64,000 nucleotides of DNA. Origin: Hespellia sp. (GTDB lineage Bacteria > Bacillota > Clostridia > Lachnospirales > Lachnospiraceae). The notes below the pieces were generated by a model that saw only the letters and a list, made by a program, of their open reading frames with translations, searched no databases and was not told where the DNA came from. The stretch is from contig JAAVXR010000073.1 in assembly GCA_022790755.1 (NCBI GenBank), forward strand, positions 1 to 64,000. Direction: 5' to 3'. The position numbers and the translations under genes are program-made. Positions 7,015 to 15,406 of this stretch are shown here, in pieces. Each line of letters opens with the position of its first letter. Position 1 is the first letter of the stretch.

Positions 7015-8160
7015 TTGGCCAAAAGAAAGAAATATCCAAAGTTGCCAAATGGTTATGGCTCAATTAAATATCTGGGAAAAGGCCGCCGCAATCCTTATGC
7101 CGTGCATCCACCAACTACAGAGTTTACTCTCGACGGAATCCCCGTGATCCCAAAAGCAATATGTTATGTGGATGATTGGATGAAAGGGTTTGCCGTTCTG
7201 ACCGCCTACCATGCAGGTACTTATACCCCCGAATTGCTGCAGGAACTCTCTGAATTGCCTAATTCCGGAGATACAGCCATCATTCAGCGTATACTGACTG
7301 ATTATTCCTCTATGAAGGGAATCACCCCGGGAGCCTCAGAAAAGACATTCAGAGAGGTATATGAGGATTTCTACCAGTATAAATTTGAACGGGATAAATC
7401 GAAAAGCTATTCTAAAGCTTCCCGCTATTCCATTCAGGCGGCTTATAAGAATTGCACCGAATTGCATGACCGGCCGTTTCGCTCTTTGCGGCATGATGAT
7501 TTACAGAAAGTCGTGGACTGCTGCCCGCTGGGACATGGTAGTCTGGAGCTGATCGTAACGCTTTTGAATCAGATGTATGCATATGCTGACATTTACGATC
7601 TTTGTGACAAGGACTATTCTAAACACGTCAAGATCAACATACCAGACGATACGGAACATGGAAAAGCATTCACAGAAAAGGAACTAAAGACACTCTGGCA
7701 ACATCAGGATAACAAAATTATAGAGTTTCTTCTCATCATGTGTTACTCTGGTTACCGGATCAGCGCATATAAAACCTTGGAAATCCACTTGAAAGAGCGG
7801 TATTTTCTTGGAGGCGTGAAGACGGCCTCAGGCAAAAACCGAATCGTACCGATACATTCTGCAATTCTGCCACTGGTAAAGCGTCGCATTCGCCAGAACG
7901 GAACTATTCTTGTAGAATCCACCGGTACATTTCGCAAAGATATGTACATCACACTGGAAACAATCGGAATCAAACACCACACGCCGCACGATTGCCGTCA
8001 TACATTTTCTGCTTTATGTGAAAAATATGAAGTAAATGAAAACGATCGAAAACGGATGCTCGGGCATTCTTTCGGGGAAGATATCACCAATAAAGTATAT
8101 GGACACCGGGAAATTGAAGACCTCAGAAGAGAGATTGAGAAGATAAAAGTTTGTTACTAA
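7015..8160 (+). CDS. Tyrosine-type site-specific integrase
   Basis: Encodes 381 residues from a TTG start at 7015 preceded by GGAAGGAG. The N-terminal ~105 residues are an arm-binding region and the core-binding domain spans ~110-205. The catalytic set is visible: R248 (YSGYRIS), K274 (TASGKNR), H325-x-x-R328 (HDCRH), H351 (MLGHSF) and nucleophile Y362 (NKVYGH). It recombines attP/attB for integration and excision. It sits at the right end of the element. A relic of a related integrase lies at 8703-8812. Confidence 0.93.
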   Translation: MAKRKKYPKLPNGYGSIKYLGKGRRNPYAVHPPTTEFTLDGIPVIPKAICYVDDWMKGFAVLTAYHAGTYTPELLQELSELPNSGDTAIIQRILTDYSSMKGITPGASEKTFREVYEDFYQYKFERDKSKSYSKASRYSIQAAYKNCTELHDRPFRSLRHDDLQKVVDCCPLGHGSLELIVTLLNQMYAYADIYDLCDKDYSKHVKINIPDDTEHGKAFTEKELKTLWQHQDNKIIEFLLIMCYSGYRISAYKTLEIHLKERYFLGGVKTASGKNRIVPIHSAILPLVKRRIRQNGTILVESTGTFRKDMYITLETIGIKHHTPHDCRHTFSALCEKYEVNENDRKRMLGHSFGEDITNKVYGHREIEDLRREIEKIKVCY

Positions 8161-8171
8161 TTTGTTACTAA
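8150..8171. repeat. Perfect 11-bp tandem repeat at the integrase stop codon, possible att core
   Basis: TTTGTTACTAA occurs twice back to back (8150-8160 and 8161-8171), spanning the integrase stop codon. Short repeats at the 3' end of integrase genes often lie in or near attachment sites. The other junction is outside the window, so this cannot be confirmed. No tRNA gene is present here. Confidence 0.4.
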
Positions 8172-8216
8172 CCGAACCATTTTAATATTTTGAAAAGCAA
8201 TTAAAACATATATTAG

Positions 8217-8264
8217 AAGTCGCTGTATCCGGCATTTTTCAAGGGGTTCAGCGACTTTTGCTTT
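8217..8264 (+). terminator. Putative terminator of integrase gene
   Basis: AAGTCGCTG (8217-8225) pairs with CAGCGACTT (8249-8257), with a 23-nt loop and followed by TTGCTTTTATTTC. The loop is long, so efficiency is uncertain. The stretch 8265-8440 is AT-rich with no gene; a TTGACA at about 8372 may belong to the promoter of the second toxin module. Confidence 0.5.
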
Positions 8265-8485
8265 TATTTCTTGCATAACCTGAACAATGTTTTGATTTAA
8301 AATATTCTTAATATTGGAGTACGGGACTTCGACGGCATCAAATCTTAATTAAATAGTCTTTCCTTATCAATCATTGACAGATACATAAAACCTGTTATTT
8401 TCATTTTAAATATGTTATAGTGGTTTAAAGGGAGCTGAAGGGGCGATTACGTCAGCCGCCGGACGAAAGAAAGGGGGCTGGTGCT

Positions 8486-8566
8486 ATGGTTACATACAGT
8501 GACATGTTCACATTCGTAATTATGCTTTGCGCCGTTATAACTCTTGTTATCAACATCAAACGCTAA
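8486..8566 (+). CDS. Small hydrophobic toxin of par/Fst-like module, copy 2
   Basis: A 26-residue frame, MVTYSDMFTFVIMLCAVITL..., is clearly paralogous to the toxin at 6766-6855. It has the same membrane helix and a shorter NIKR end. The leader block CCGCCGGACGAAAGAAAGGG is identical to that of copy 1, but the stem (GCTGA/TCAGC) and loop differ, which may make the two modules non-cross-reactive. AGGGGG sits at the same spacing before the ATG. Confidence 0.72.
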   Translation: MVTYSDMFTFVIMLCAVITLVINIKR

Positions 8567-8661
8567 AAGTAGCGCCCTCGTCCTGGTAAGATAAGGCGCT
8601 ACTTCATGTAACAAATTATTTTCCGGCGGCTAGGTGTACTCTAGCTTTCGGCTCTCTTGTT
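8567..8661 (-). ncRNA. Putative antisense antitoxin RNA, copy 2, with bidirectional terminator
   Basis: The minus-strand promoter has TTGACA (complement of 8690-8695), 16 bp and TATAAT (complement of 8668-8673), nearly identical to copy 1. The RNA has a GCTAG/CTAGC hairpin next to CCGCCGG and ends at AAGTAGCGCC (8567-8576) paired with GGCGCTACTT (8595-8604). Copy 2 keeps promoter and terminator but has diverged in the recognition loop. Confidence 0.62.
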
Positions 8662-8702
8662 AAGTATATTATACCAAATATGCCGGATATGTCAAACCCT
8701 TT

Positions 8703-8812
8703 CATGACTGACCGTTTCGCTCTTTGCGGCATGATGCTATACAGAAAAACGTAGCCTACTATCCGCTGGAGACATTCTTTCGGTGAAGATATCCCCAATA
8801 AAGTGGTTTCGG
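8703..8812 (+). pseudogene. Doubly deleted relic of a second tyrosine integrase gene
   Basis: Positions ~8708-8771 match the intact integrase gene around 7470-7530 (shared CCGTTTCGCTCTTTGCGGC, residues ~151-173). This is joined directly to ~8772-8803, which matches the region encoding residues ~350-361 (shared CATTCTTTCGG and CAATAAAGT). The missing parts correspond to the N-terminus and ~530 bp of the catalytic domain. The first junction sits on CATG and the second on a short GACAT-like similarity, suggesting microhomology deletions. It follows toxin-antitoxin copy 2 just as the intact integrase follows copy 1. Confidence 0.75.
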
Positions 8813-8827
8813 TTCAAAATATTTATA

Positions 8828-9037
8828 ATTTCATAATAAAAATTCGTTTTCTTTCATATTTTCAACATAGTTTGGACACATTTGCCCTTTATACTAAACG
8901 TCAGATAGTTGAACAAACAACTATCTCCCCCTCATAAAATGGCATTCGAAAATTGCTTTGGATGTCGCATTTTACTCTCATTCCTTTAGAATAATAAAAC
9001 AACAACGAAAACCCCCGCAGAAATGTGGGGGTTTTCG
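8828..9037. repeat. ~210-bp intergenic repeat element, copy A, including bidirectional terminator
   Basis: Similar along its length to 10161-10374. Shared parts in order are ATTTCATAAT, TTTCTTTCAT, a GACACATTTGC box, a TATACTAA box and a perfect hairpin AGATAGTTG (8903-8911)/CAACTATCT (8918-8926). Then come CTCATAAA, a variable hairpin, TTTACTCTCATTCCTTTAG and a terminator CGAAAACCCCC (9006-9016)/GGGGGTTTTCG (9027-9037). On the minus strand TTGTTC-17-TATAAA overlaps the hairpin and could be a promoter. The terminator closes the lysozyme gene. Function of the rest unknown. Confidence 0.65.
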
Positions 9038-9053
9038 TTAAAATAATGCTTCT

Positions 9054-10028
9054 TTATCGAACCCGGATCGTATTTCCCGCATAAATCTGATTCGGATTAG
9101 ATATCCCGTTTAACCGCTGCAGGGTAGAAACCGTTGTTCCAAACTGCACAGCAATTTCCGAAAGAGTATCACCTGGCTGAATCGTATAAAACTGTGCCGA
9201 GGACGAATTATTTTCCGGAACCCGGATCGTCTGCCCCGCATAGATCACATTCGGATTGGAAATACTATTCAAAGTGGCCAACGTCTGATAAGTCGTACCA
9301 TAACGCGCTGCAATACCCGAAAGAGTATCGCCTGGCTGAATAACATAGGTAATATAATCTTCATCTGGAGTTGGTTCTGGCTCCGGCGTTGGTTTCCCAT
9401 CCAGATGATTCAGTCCCGCATTGCGGATGATCACCGGATAATTCTCAAAACCAAGATCGAGATCTACGGCACCGGATATCCCCGGAATACTACCGTTGTT
9501 CGAATACTGCCAGATTCCACAAGCGGTCCCATCAAATTGGCTCGTATACCGAGCATACCACAATGCATATTTATCTCTCAAAGAATCTTCCAGATAATTC
9601 GTCAGGAAATTCCGATTTGCATAGAACATTGTATAATAACCAAGCTCCTCCATACGATCACAAAATGCCGATACAATACTTGATGCAAGTGAACGTCCCA
9701 TATTTACACCATTGGATTCTGCATAATCCAGCGTTGCCTGTTCAATATCATAGGCAACCGGATATTCCAATCGAAAGTTTTCTATCGTTTTCGCACAAAA
9801 ATTTGCCTCACGAACCGCCTGCTCTGGATTTAATGCATAACATACCCAATATACGCCTATTGGAATTCCTATACGATTACATTCTTCCGCGTTTTGCCGA
9901 AAAGTCTCATCCACAGAATTATATCCATATCCAGCCCGCACCATAGCGAAACGAATTCCTGACTCTTTTACTAATTCCCAATCTATATTTCCCTGAAATT
10001 TACTGACATCAATACCTTCTACACTCAT
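9054..10028 (-). CDS. GH25 lysozyme with two C-terminal LysM domains
   Basis: Encodes 324 residues from the ATG at 10028 (AAGGAGCTTAT upstream). Residues ~1-205 form a GH25 muramidase barrel with the [10 protein letters not shown] start and the catalytic DIE motif (VAYDIEQ). A Pro/Glu linker follows, then two LysM repeats, each with the [10 protein letters not shown] start, which bind peptidoglycan N-acetylglucosamine. It cleaves the MurNAc-GlcNAc bond. No signal peptide is evident, so release would need a holin or lysis. It could be an endolysin left by a phage or a host autolysin. The flanking repeats A and B set it apart from its neighbours. Confidence 0.9.
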   Translation of the reverse strand: MSVEGIDVSKFQGNIDWELVKESGIRFAMVRAGYGYNSVDETFRQNAEECNRIGIPIGVYWVCYALNPEQAVREANFCAKTIENFRLEYPVAYDIEQATLDYAESNGVNMGRSLASSIVSAFCDRMEELGYYTMFYANRNFLTNYLEDSLRDKYALWYARYTSQFDGTACGIWQYSNNGSIPGISGAVDLDLGFENYPVIIRNAGLNHLDGKPTPEPEPTPDEDYITYVIQPGDTLSGIAARYGTTYQTLATLNSISNPNVIYAGQTIRVPENNSSSAQFYTIQPGDTLSEIAVQFGTTVSTLQRLNGISNPNQIYAGNTIRVR

Positions 10029-10160
10029 ATAAGCTCCTTCTTTGATAAAGTATTCCCAAATGAAACACTTTACCAATTCCTTAACCCATCGCTTTATTAT
10101 ATGCCCGGAAAGTAAACTCGGTGCACATTGATTTCTGGAAGAACAACAGCCAATTTAAGA

Positions 10161-10374
10161 ATTTCATAATATTTTTTCGATTTCTTTCATAAAATCAACA
10201 TATTTTAGACACATTTGCACAGTATACTAAGGTCAGATAGTTGATAAACAACTATCTCCCCCCTCATAAAGTAGACGCAATCGGGGGAACCCGGTTGCCA
10301 CACTTTACTCTCATTCCTTTAGATAACTATAAAAACGACGAAAACCCGCAAACCGAAAGGTGAGCGGGTTTTCG
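10161..10374. repeat. ~210-bp intergenic repeat element, copy B, including bidirectional terminator
   Basis: Counterpart of 8828-9037. The conserved hairpin is AGATAGTTG (10235-10243)/CAACTATCT (10249-10257). The variable part is replaced by another hairpin (GCAATCGGG...CCCGGTTGC). The terminator CGAAAACCCGC (10339-10349)/GCGGGTTTTCG (10364-10374) closes the histidine kinase gene. On the minus strand it lies directly upstream of the lysozyme gene, so this copy may carry its promoter and operator. A 16-residue minus-strand mini-frame starting MRVKC has a counterpart in copy A, but the rest is not conserved. Confidence 0.65.
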
Positions 10375-10392
10375 CTGTCTATTTATATTCGA

Positions 10393-11808
10393 CTATAATG
10401 CCAATGGAAGTATCACCTCTACCTGAAACTCCCCATTTTCACTCTGACAAGTACAACTCCCCTCGTGAAGCTGTACCATCTTTTTCACACTCTTGAGTCC
10501 AACTTGATTACTGGAGACTTTCGATAATTCCTGCTTTATCGCATTAGAAAGTTTTATCCGTAGTTTCCTGTCACAAATTTCCAATCCCAGCAATACTGCA
10601 CGCTTTTTATCCCCATATTTCAGAACATTAGAAAACAAATTATTAAATATTCGCTTCAACATACTCTCATCTCCATACAACGTGCCTTCTTTCGGGAAAT
10701 CCGGAACCGTTGTACAAAAACCGGCCAGACGAATAAATTCCAGATTATCCAACAGACATTCATTTACAAAAAGAAGTGGAAGCTCATGAAAAGTCGGCGA
10801 CTCTTCTATCTCATAGACAAGCGCATATTCGAACATCCGATCTGTCAATTCCTTGATATCCTTCGCTTTCCGCAGACAGCGTTCCAGATAATCAACTTCA
10901 ATCGTTTCGTCCTCCTCCAGCTTACGGATATGTTGCTCGGAAGATCTATCCTCCGGGATGTGCTTCGAGTCCTTCTTCGCATGTAATTTCAGAACTTCGA
11001 GATATCCATTCAAAATCGTAAGCGGCGTGCGCAGATCGTGGGATATCGCTGTAATCAAATCTTGATTCGCCTGCCTGGTCTCTGCTTCCTGCTGCATATA
11101 TTCTGACAAGGACAATCGAAGCTGATCCAGTTCCTGTGCAAGATATCCAATTTCGTCCGTCCCCATCGCTGGAACCGGATGTGTCAAATCTCCGGACGCC
11201 ATCAGCGACATTTCCTGATGAATGGCGAGAATCCCCTTCATCCTAGAGTTTATATACCACAGAACGGATGCCAGAAAAAGCCCGATACAAAGTATGGCCG
11301 AACCCACCACATACGGAACTACAAACCTGACTGGATGGTAATCTGTGACATAGAATTGCGCAGATCCATTTCGAAATACTGTCGGATAAAATTCTGTCTT
11401 GTTATCTATTGTATGATACTCGATATAATCCATCGCCAGCCCCTCGATCGAGTTATAACGGTATTCCCAGTTCCATACCTTCGCCGCATGACTGGCGCGA
11501 TAATACCCATCCGGTCCATAAAACCCAATCGCAGTGTATTCGTCACAAAGTGCGAATAGTGGTTCCAACGCCTCTCTTGCCTTCGTATCCTCCTCAGATT
11601 CCGGCAGCTCATATTGATAGGTCTCCCGCTGAATCTGCCTCACGAGCTCTTCACGTTCCCAATGAAACGGTGCGTGAGGCGCGACAAACTCCCAGGCATC
11701 CCAGATATGAATCATGAGAAAAACAAATAAAAGACCGGCAAGAATGCCGGAAACCAAAAGCAAGACAAGAAGCCTTGTACGGATCCTCGATCTTTTCCTC
11801 TTATTCAC
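10393..11808 (-). CDS. Membrane sensor histidine kinase
   Basis: Encodes 471 residues. TM1 is at ~13-34, an external domain at ~35-160 and TM2 at ~163-185, followed by HAMP (~187-240) and a dimerisation domain with H257 (ISHDLRTPLT). The ATPase domain shows an N-box (NNLFSNVLKYGD) and a VGLKSVKKMVQLHEG element but no clear DxGxG motif, a variant of the ATP lid. It overlaps the response regulator gene by 8 bp, so the pair is cotranscribed. The sensed signal is unknown; proximity to cell-envelope genes is suggestive only. Confidence 0.9.
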   Translation of the reverse strand: MNKRKRSRIRTRLLVLLLVSGILAGLLFVFLMIHIWDAWEFVAPHAPFHWEREELVRQIQRETYQYELPESEEDTKAREALEPLFALCDEYTAIGFYGPDGYYRASHAAKVWNWEYRYNSIEGLAMDYIEYHTIDNKTEFYPTVFRNGSAQFYVTDYHPVRFVVPYVVGSAILCIGLFLASVLWYINSRMKGILAIHQEMSLMASGDLTHPVPAMGTDEIGYLAQELDQLRLSLSEYMQQEAETRQANQDLITAISHDLRTPLTILNGYLEVLKLHAKKDSKHIPEDRSSEQHIRKLEEDETIEVDYLERCLRKAKDIKELTDRMFEYALVYEIEESPTFHELPLLFVNECLLDNLEFIRLAGFCTTVPDFPKEGTLYGDESMLKRIFNNLFSNVLKYGDKKRAVLLGLEICDRKLRIKLSNAIKQELSKVSSNQVGLKSVKKMVQLHEGSCTCQSENGEFQVEVILPLAL

Positions 11809-12523
11809 AGCGATACCCCTTTCCCCATACCGTCTTAATCATAAGCGGCTTCTGCGGATCTTTCTCGATCTTTTTCCGAAGATTTCGAATATGCACCATG
11901 ACCGTATTTGCAGCGCCATAATAATACGCTTCTTTCCAAACCGATTCATAGATATGTTCCGCGGAAAAAATCTGTCTTCGGTGCATTGCAAGCAATATCA
12001 GTACCTCGTACTCTGTGTCTGTAAGTTCCACTGACTTGCCGTCCACCTCCACCGTCGAGGTATCTATATGAATCGTCAGATTCCGAATACGCAGGATATC
12101 GTTATCCGTCCGCGACGACTCTTCCTGCTCTGCAAATGATTTCCCCTGATAGACCCGATACCTCCTGATCAATGCCTTCACACGCCCCACCAACTCACTG
12201 TAGGAAAACGGTTTGGCCAGATAATCATCTCCTCCACTGGAAAAACCCAGCATTTTATCGCCCTCCCCAGTACGCGCACTCAAAAACAATATCGGAGCAT
12301 TCGATCGCTCCCGAATCTTACCGCAAGTCTGGTAGCCGTTCAAATTAGGCATCATAATATCCAGAATCACCAAATCAAAAGCCGAAGATTCCACAGCTTC
12401 CACCGCAGCCACACCATCTTCCGCCTCTGTCACTGTAAACCCCTCCGCACTCAACAGAATCTGTATGATTTCCCGAATTTCAGGATTGTCATCCACGACC
12501 AAAATTTGTGCATTTTGTTCCAT
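11801..12523 (-). CDS. OmpR/PhoB-family response regulator
   Basis: Encodes 240 residues. The receiver domain has phospho-acceptor D55 (VILDIMMPN), acidic pocket DD11-12, and conserved T/S and K (LSAR, LAKPFS). The C-terminal winged helix (~135-235) has the ELTDTEYEVLILLAMHRRQI and WGKGYRCE signatures. GAGGAGTTGCTGAGAG precedes the ATG. It is phosphorylated by the overlapping kinase and likely controls nearby envelope genes and itself (inference). Confidence 0.93.
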   Translation of the reverse strand: MEQNAQILVVDDNPEIREIIQILLSAEGFTVTEAEDGVAAVEAVESSAFDLVILDIMMPNLNGYQTCGKIRERSNAPILFLSARTGEGDKMLGFSSGGDDYLAKPFSYSELVGRVKALIRRYRVYQGKSFAEQEESSRTDNDILRIRNLTIHIDTSTVEVDGKSVELTDTEYEVLILLAMHRRQIFSAEHIYESVWKEAYYYGAANTVMVHIRNLRKKIEKDPQKPLMIKTVWGKGYRCE

Positions 12524-12571
12524 CTCTCAGCAACTCCTCAATTATTCCTTCTGAAAATATCTTTTCTGGAA

Positions 12572-12600
12572 ATTATAGCATATTCCTTCTTTATATGAAA
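12572..12600 (-). promoter_or_regulatory. Promoter of the two-component operon
   Basis: An extended -10 TGCTATAAT (TATAAT is the complement of 12572-12577) is preceded at 17 bp by TTTCAT. The rest of the 217-bp divergent gap is very AT-rich and holds the start region of the YfhO gene, whose AAAGGAGG lies just before 12742. Confidence 0.5.
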
Positions 12601-12741
12601 AAAACTTAAGAATTCTTCAGATTCTCTTTTCTATTCATAATAATATTTTTAAATTATTTCAAATTTTCTTTTGCTGTAAGTTAAGAAATTTTATGTATAA
12701 AAAATACTAGAACTCGAACGCTAAGAAAAAGGAGGAACCTT

Positions 12742-14424
12742 ATGAACAAATTTTGGATGAAACGACAGCAATGGAAATATCCTCTGATTCTATTTCTTAT
12801 TTTTATATCCGTAATTGGTCTGAGTCTCCCAAAAGGGGCTCTGTATGGTTCTACCACAGACTGGTACTCACAACACGCAGCCCTGGCCGAAACTATCCGA
12901 ACCGCCTGTCTAGAACAAAAGACATTACTTCCGAAATATCTAGATCTCGGAGGCGGCAGCAACGGATTCCTGTTTTCTTACTATGGATATCTGCGGCCAG
13001 ATATTGTACTTGGATGTCTTTTTCCGCAAGTTCCCATGCAGTATTTTGTGATGGGATATATGTTGATCGGATATTTTGTATCCGTACTTCTTTTCTATCG
13101 ACTGCTTCTGGCTGAAAAAATGCCAAATTTTCAGGCATTCCTTGGAAGCGCACTTTTTCTGCTCTCCACTTGTTTTTTCCAGACGCACAGGCAAGTTATG
13201 TTTATCAATTATATGCCATTTCTGATTGCAGCCTTTCTTCTGATAAAAAAGAAAAAATATTGTTGGATTCCCTTGTTGCTAAGTCTGATCTATTGCAATA
13301 GTTTTTATTATGCAATTGCAGTTCTTGCCTCCATTGGCTGGTATTGGTACCGGGAAGAGGGGATTGCATTTTTCAAACATTATATCAAATCAACCCTATT
13401 GTCGATCGGGATGACGGCTGCATTACTCATTCCCACCGGATTGGTAATTTTAGAACATAAACGGTCCGGCACCGGCCCGGAGGGAATTTTTGCCTTCCAT
13501 TGGGATTTTGCTTCCCTTCTGTATTCACCTTATGGAATGGGGCTTACCGCTATATGCCTGTACACGTTGTTTCTTGGCCTAAGTTCCAAACGGTATCGCG
13601 TGGATAGTCTTTTCTATCTGTTCCTCACAGGAAGCGGGCTTGCCGCCTACGTTCTCAACGGCTTTCTCTATGCCAGAAGTAAGATTCTGATCCCGTTTGT
13701 ACCGCTGTTTTTACTGCATTGCGTACGGATTTTCCGAGAATTACAGACCAAGAAACTTACCTGGCGTTTCTGGCCATTTCTGCCACTTCTTGGAGTCTTG
13801 GCGTGTTATCGAAAGTCGGAGCTGTTCCTTGTTCTGATTGCAGATTGTCTCATTATATTTTTTGTTCTCTTGGTAAACAAATATTTTCCGCAACGAAACA
13901 TCGCCTTGCTCATCTTACTAATTCTACCTGCTTGTGCCTTTTTGAAAACGGCAGACACGGAAAAATATGTGAGTCTTGCTCAGGTAGAAGACATTGGAGT
14001 GGAGACATCCTTTCATCGAAATACTGGTCTTGCTCAGGTATATGCGAAAGAATCTTCGCCGATATCGGTCAAAACCTCCAAGTTCAGCCTAGCCCTTCAA
14101 AACGACCTCTATCGTTTCGATAGCATCTACGAACCACTCTCGACCGGCAATCGGGATGCATCCTCTAATCGAAAGAAAAGCACGATGTACTCCTCCATAA
14201 CTGATGAGTCTTATCGGCAAGTCTACTATGATTTACTAATGACGCCGATTCAGATTAACAATCGAATCGCCTTGCTCGCCGCCGACAATCCGTTCCTTTT
14301 GTATTTTATGGGAGTCCGCTATCTGGAAACCTCCTCCGAACACATTCCAGACGGATATCGTATCCTAAAACGGGAAGGAAATCGTGTCATTGCAGAAAAT
14401 GAAAATGTGCTTCCCCTCGCCTAA
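12742..14424 (+). CDS. YfhO-family membrane glycosyltransferase, N-terminal part (gene split by in-frame TAA)
   Basis: Encodes 560 residues with about a dozen hydrophobic segments and a GT-C-like first loop (TDWYSQHAALAETIR). This matches the YfhO/integral membrane family thought to transfer sugars onto teichoic acids or glycolipids outside the membrane. The frame ends at ENENVLPLA-TAA. Downstream codons continue in the same frame with the soluble C-terminal domain of the same family (14491-15327). Normal members are ~850-900 residues, and the two parts together give ~861. One base change creating TAA therefore appears to have split the gene. AAAGGAGGAACCTT precedes the ATG. Confidence 0.8.
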   Translation: MNKFWMKRQQWKYPLILFLIFISVIGLSLPKGALYGSTTDWYSQHAALAETIRTACLEQKTLLPKYLDLGGGSNGFLFSYYGYLRPDIVLGCLFPQVPMQYFVMGYMLIGYFVSVLLFYRLLLAEKMPNFQAFLGSALFLLSTCFFQTHRQVMFINYMPFLIAAFLLIKKKKYCWIPLLLSLIYCNSFYYAIAVLASIGWYWYREEGIAFFKHYIKSTLLSIGMTAALLIPTGLVILEHKRSGTGPEGIFAFHWDFASLLYSPYGMGLTAICLYTLFLGLSSKRYRVDSLFYLFLTGSGLAAYVLNGFLYARSKILIPFVPLFLLHCVRIFRELQTKKLTWRFWPFLPLLGVLACYRKSELFLVLIADCLIIFFVLLVNKYFPQRNIALLILLILPACAFLKTADTEKYVSLAQVEDIGVETSFHRNTGLAQVYAKESSPISVKTSKFSLALQNDLYRFDSIYEPLSTGNRDASSNRKKSTMYSSITDESYRQVYYDLLMTPIQINNRIALLAADNPFLLYFMGVRYLETSSEHIPDGYRILKREGNRVIAENENVLPLA

Positions 14425-14490
14425 CTTACGAAAAATGCGATCGAGGAAACAGATTTTGAAAAACTAGACGCCTATGCGAAATTAGAGACA

Positions 14491-15327
14491 TTGATGCAGA
14501 CAACCGTAATCGACTCCAAAACCGACGTTCCTGATACTGCGCCCGCTTCTGTTGCAACCCTGCATACACCTGCAAAAAAGGACGCTGCCATAGCGGAAAA
14601 ACATAAATCACAGATTCAAGAATATGAACCACAATTTCAAACCTGTAATCTTCCGGATGGACTCGTGATAGAAAAGTTAGCGCCCGACAGCTATGAAGTC
14701 ACTGCAGACCAGCGCTATCAGTTCACACTGAACTTTACACAGAGTATCACCGACCAAATCCTCCTGCTATCCTTTGAGGTAGAAAGCCTGGATGGAAACC
14801 CTGTGGTTATTGAAATGGACCAAATTCGCAATAAACTTTCCGGGAAAACCGCACCCTATCCCAATGAAAACCATCAGTTTCATTATCAGTTTTCCACAAC
14901 GGATCGCGCGGAGGACTCCGGTCTTCAGATTTCCCTTTCCAAAGGGAAATACCGCATTTCCCGAATCCAATGGCACGTGTGTCCAAAAAATCTATTGCAG
15001 AGCAAAGAAATAACAAAAGTATCCACACTCCCCACCTCCGCAGATGAGATTTTTTCCTGCACAGCTCAAGCAGATACCGATGCGTATTTTATAACCTCTA
15101 TCCCCAGACAACACGGGATGAAACTATGGGTTGACGGCAAAAAAGTTCCCATGTTGACCGTCAACAAAGCATTCTGTGGTGCGATTGTACCAGAAGGACG
15201 ACATGCCATCCGCATCACATTTACCCCACCTGGCCTATATTGGGGATATACGATCAGTCTTCTGTCAGTCCTCGCCTTTCTTTTCAGCATTCGTCGACGC
15301 CTTGCATTTTCACTCGCTCGATGCTAA
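14491..15327 (+). CDS. YfhO-family protein, C-terminal part (in frame with 12742-14424)
   Basis: Encodes ~278 residues in the same phase as the upstream frame. Codons 14428-14490 also read through sensibly (LTKNAIEETDFEKLDAYAKL). The segment has the YfhO C-terminal beta domain ending MKLWVDGKKVPM...GAIVPEGRHAIRI, then one last membrane helix and a basic tail. There is no ribosome site before the first usable start (TTG/ATG near 14491), so separate translation is doubtful. It could be a pseudogene part, a readthrough product or a sequencing error. Confidence 0.75.
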   Translation: MMQTTVIDSKTDVPDTAPASVATLHTPAKKDAAIAEKHKSQIQEYEPQFQTCNLPDGLVIEKLAPDSYEVTADQRYQFTLNFTQSITDQILLLSFEVESLDGNPVVIEMDQIRNKLSGKTAPYPNENHQFHYQFSTTDRAEDSGLQISLSKGKYRISRIQWHVCPKNLLQSKEITKVSTLPTSADEIFSCTAQADTDAYFITSIPRQHGMKLWVDGKKVPMLTVNKAFCGAIVPEGRHAIRITFTPPGLYWGYTISLLSVLAFLFSIRRRLAFSLARC

Positions 15328-15406
15328 AATAAAACCGCTAAACCTACATGCCGCCCAATGGCGGCGAACCTTCATAAATAAATTTGGCTCGACGAGGAGA
15401 GGTAAC

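Noticed and set aside
8160-8300. tRNA gene as attachment site
   Set aside because: No cloverleaf or TTCRANY/CCA features; no tRNA or rRNA gene was found anywhere in the window.
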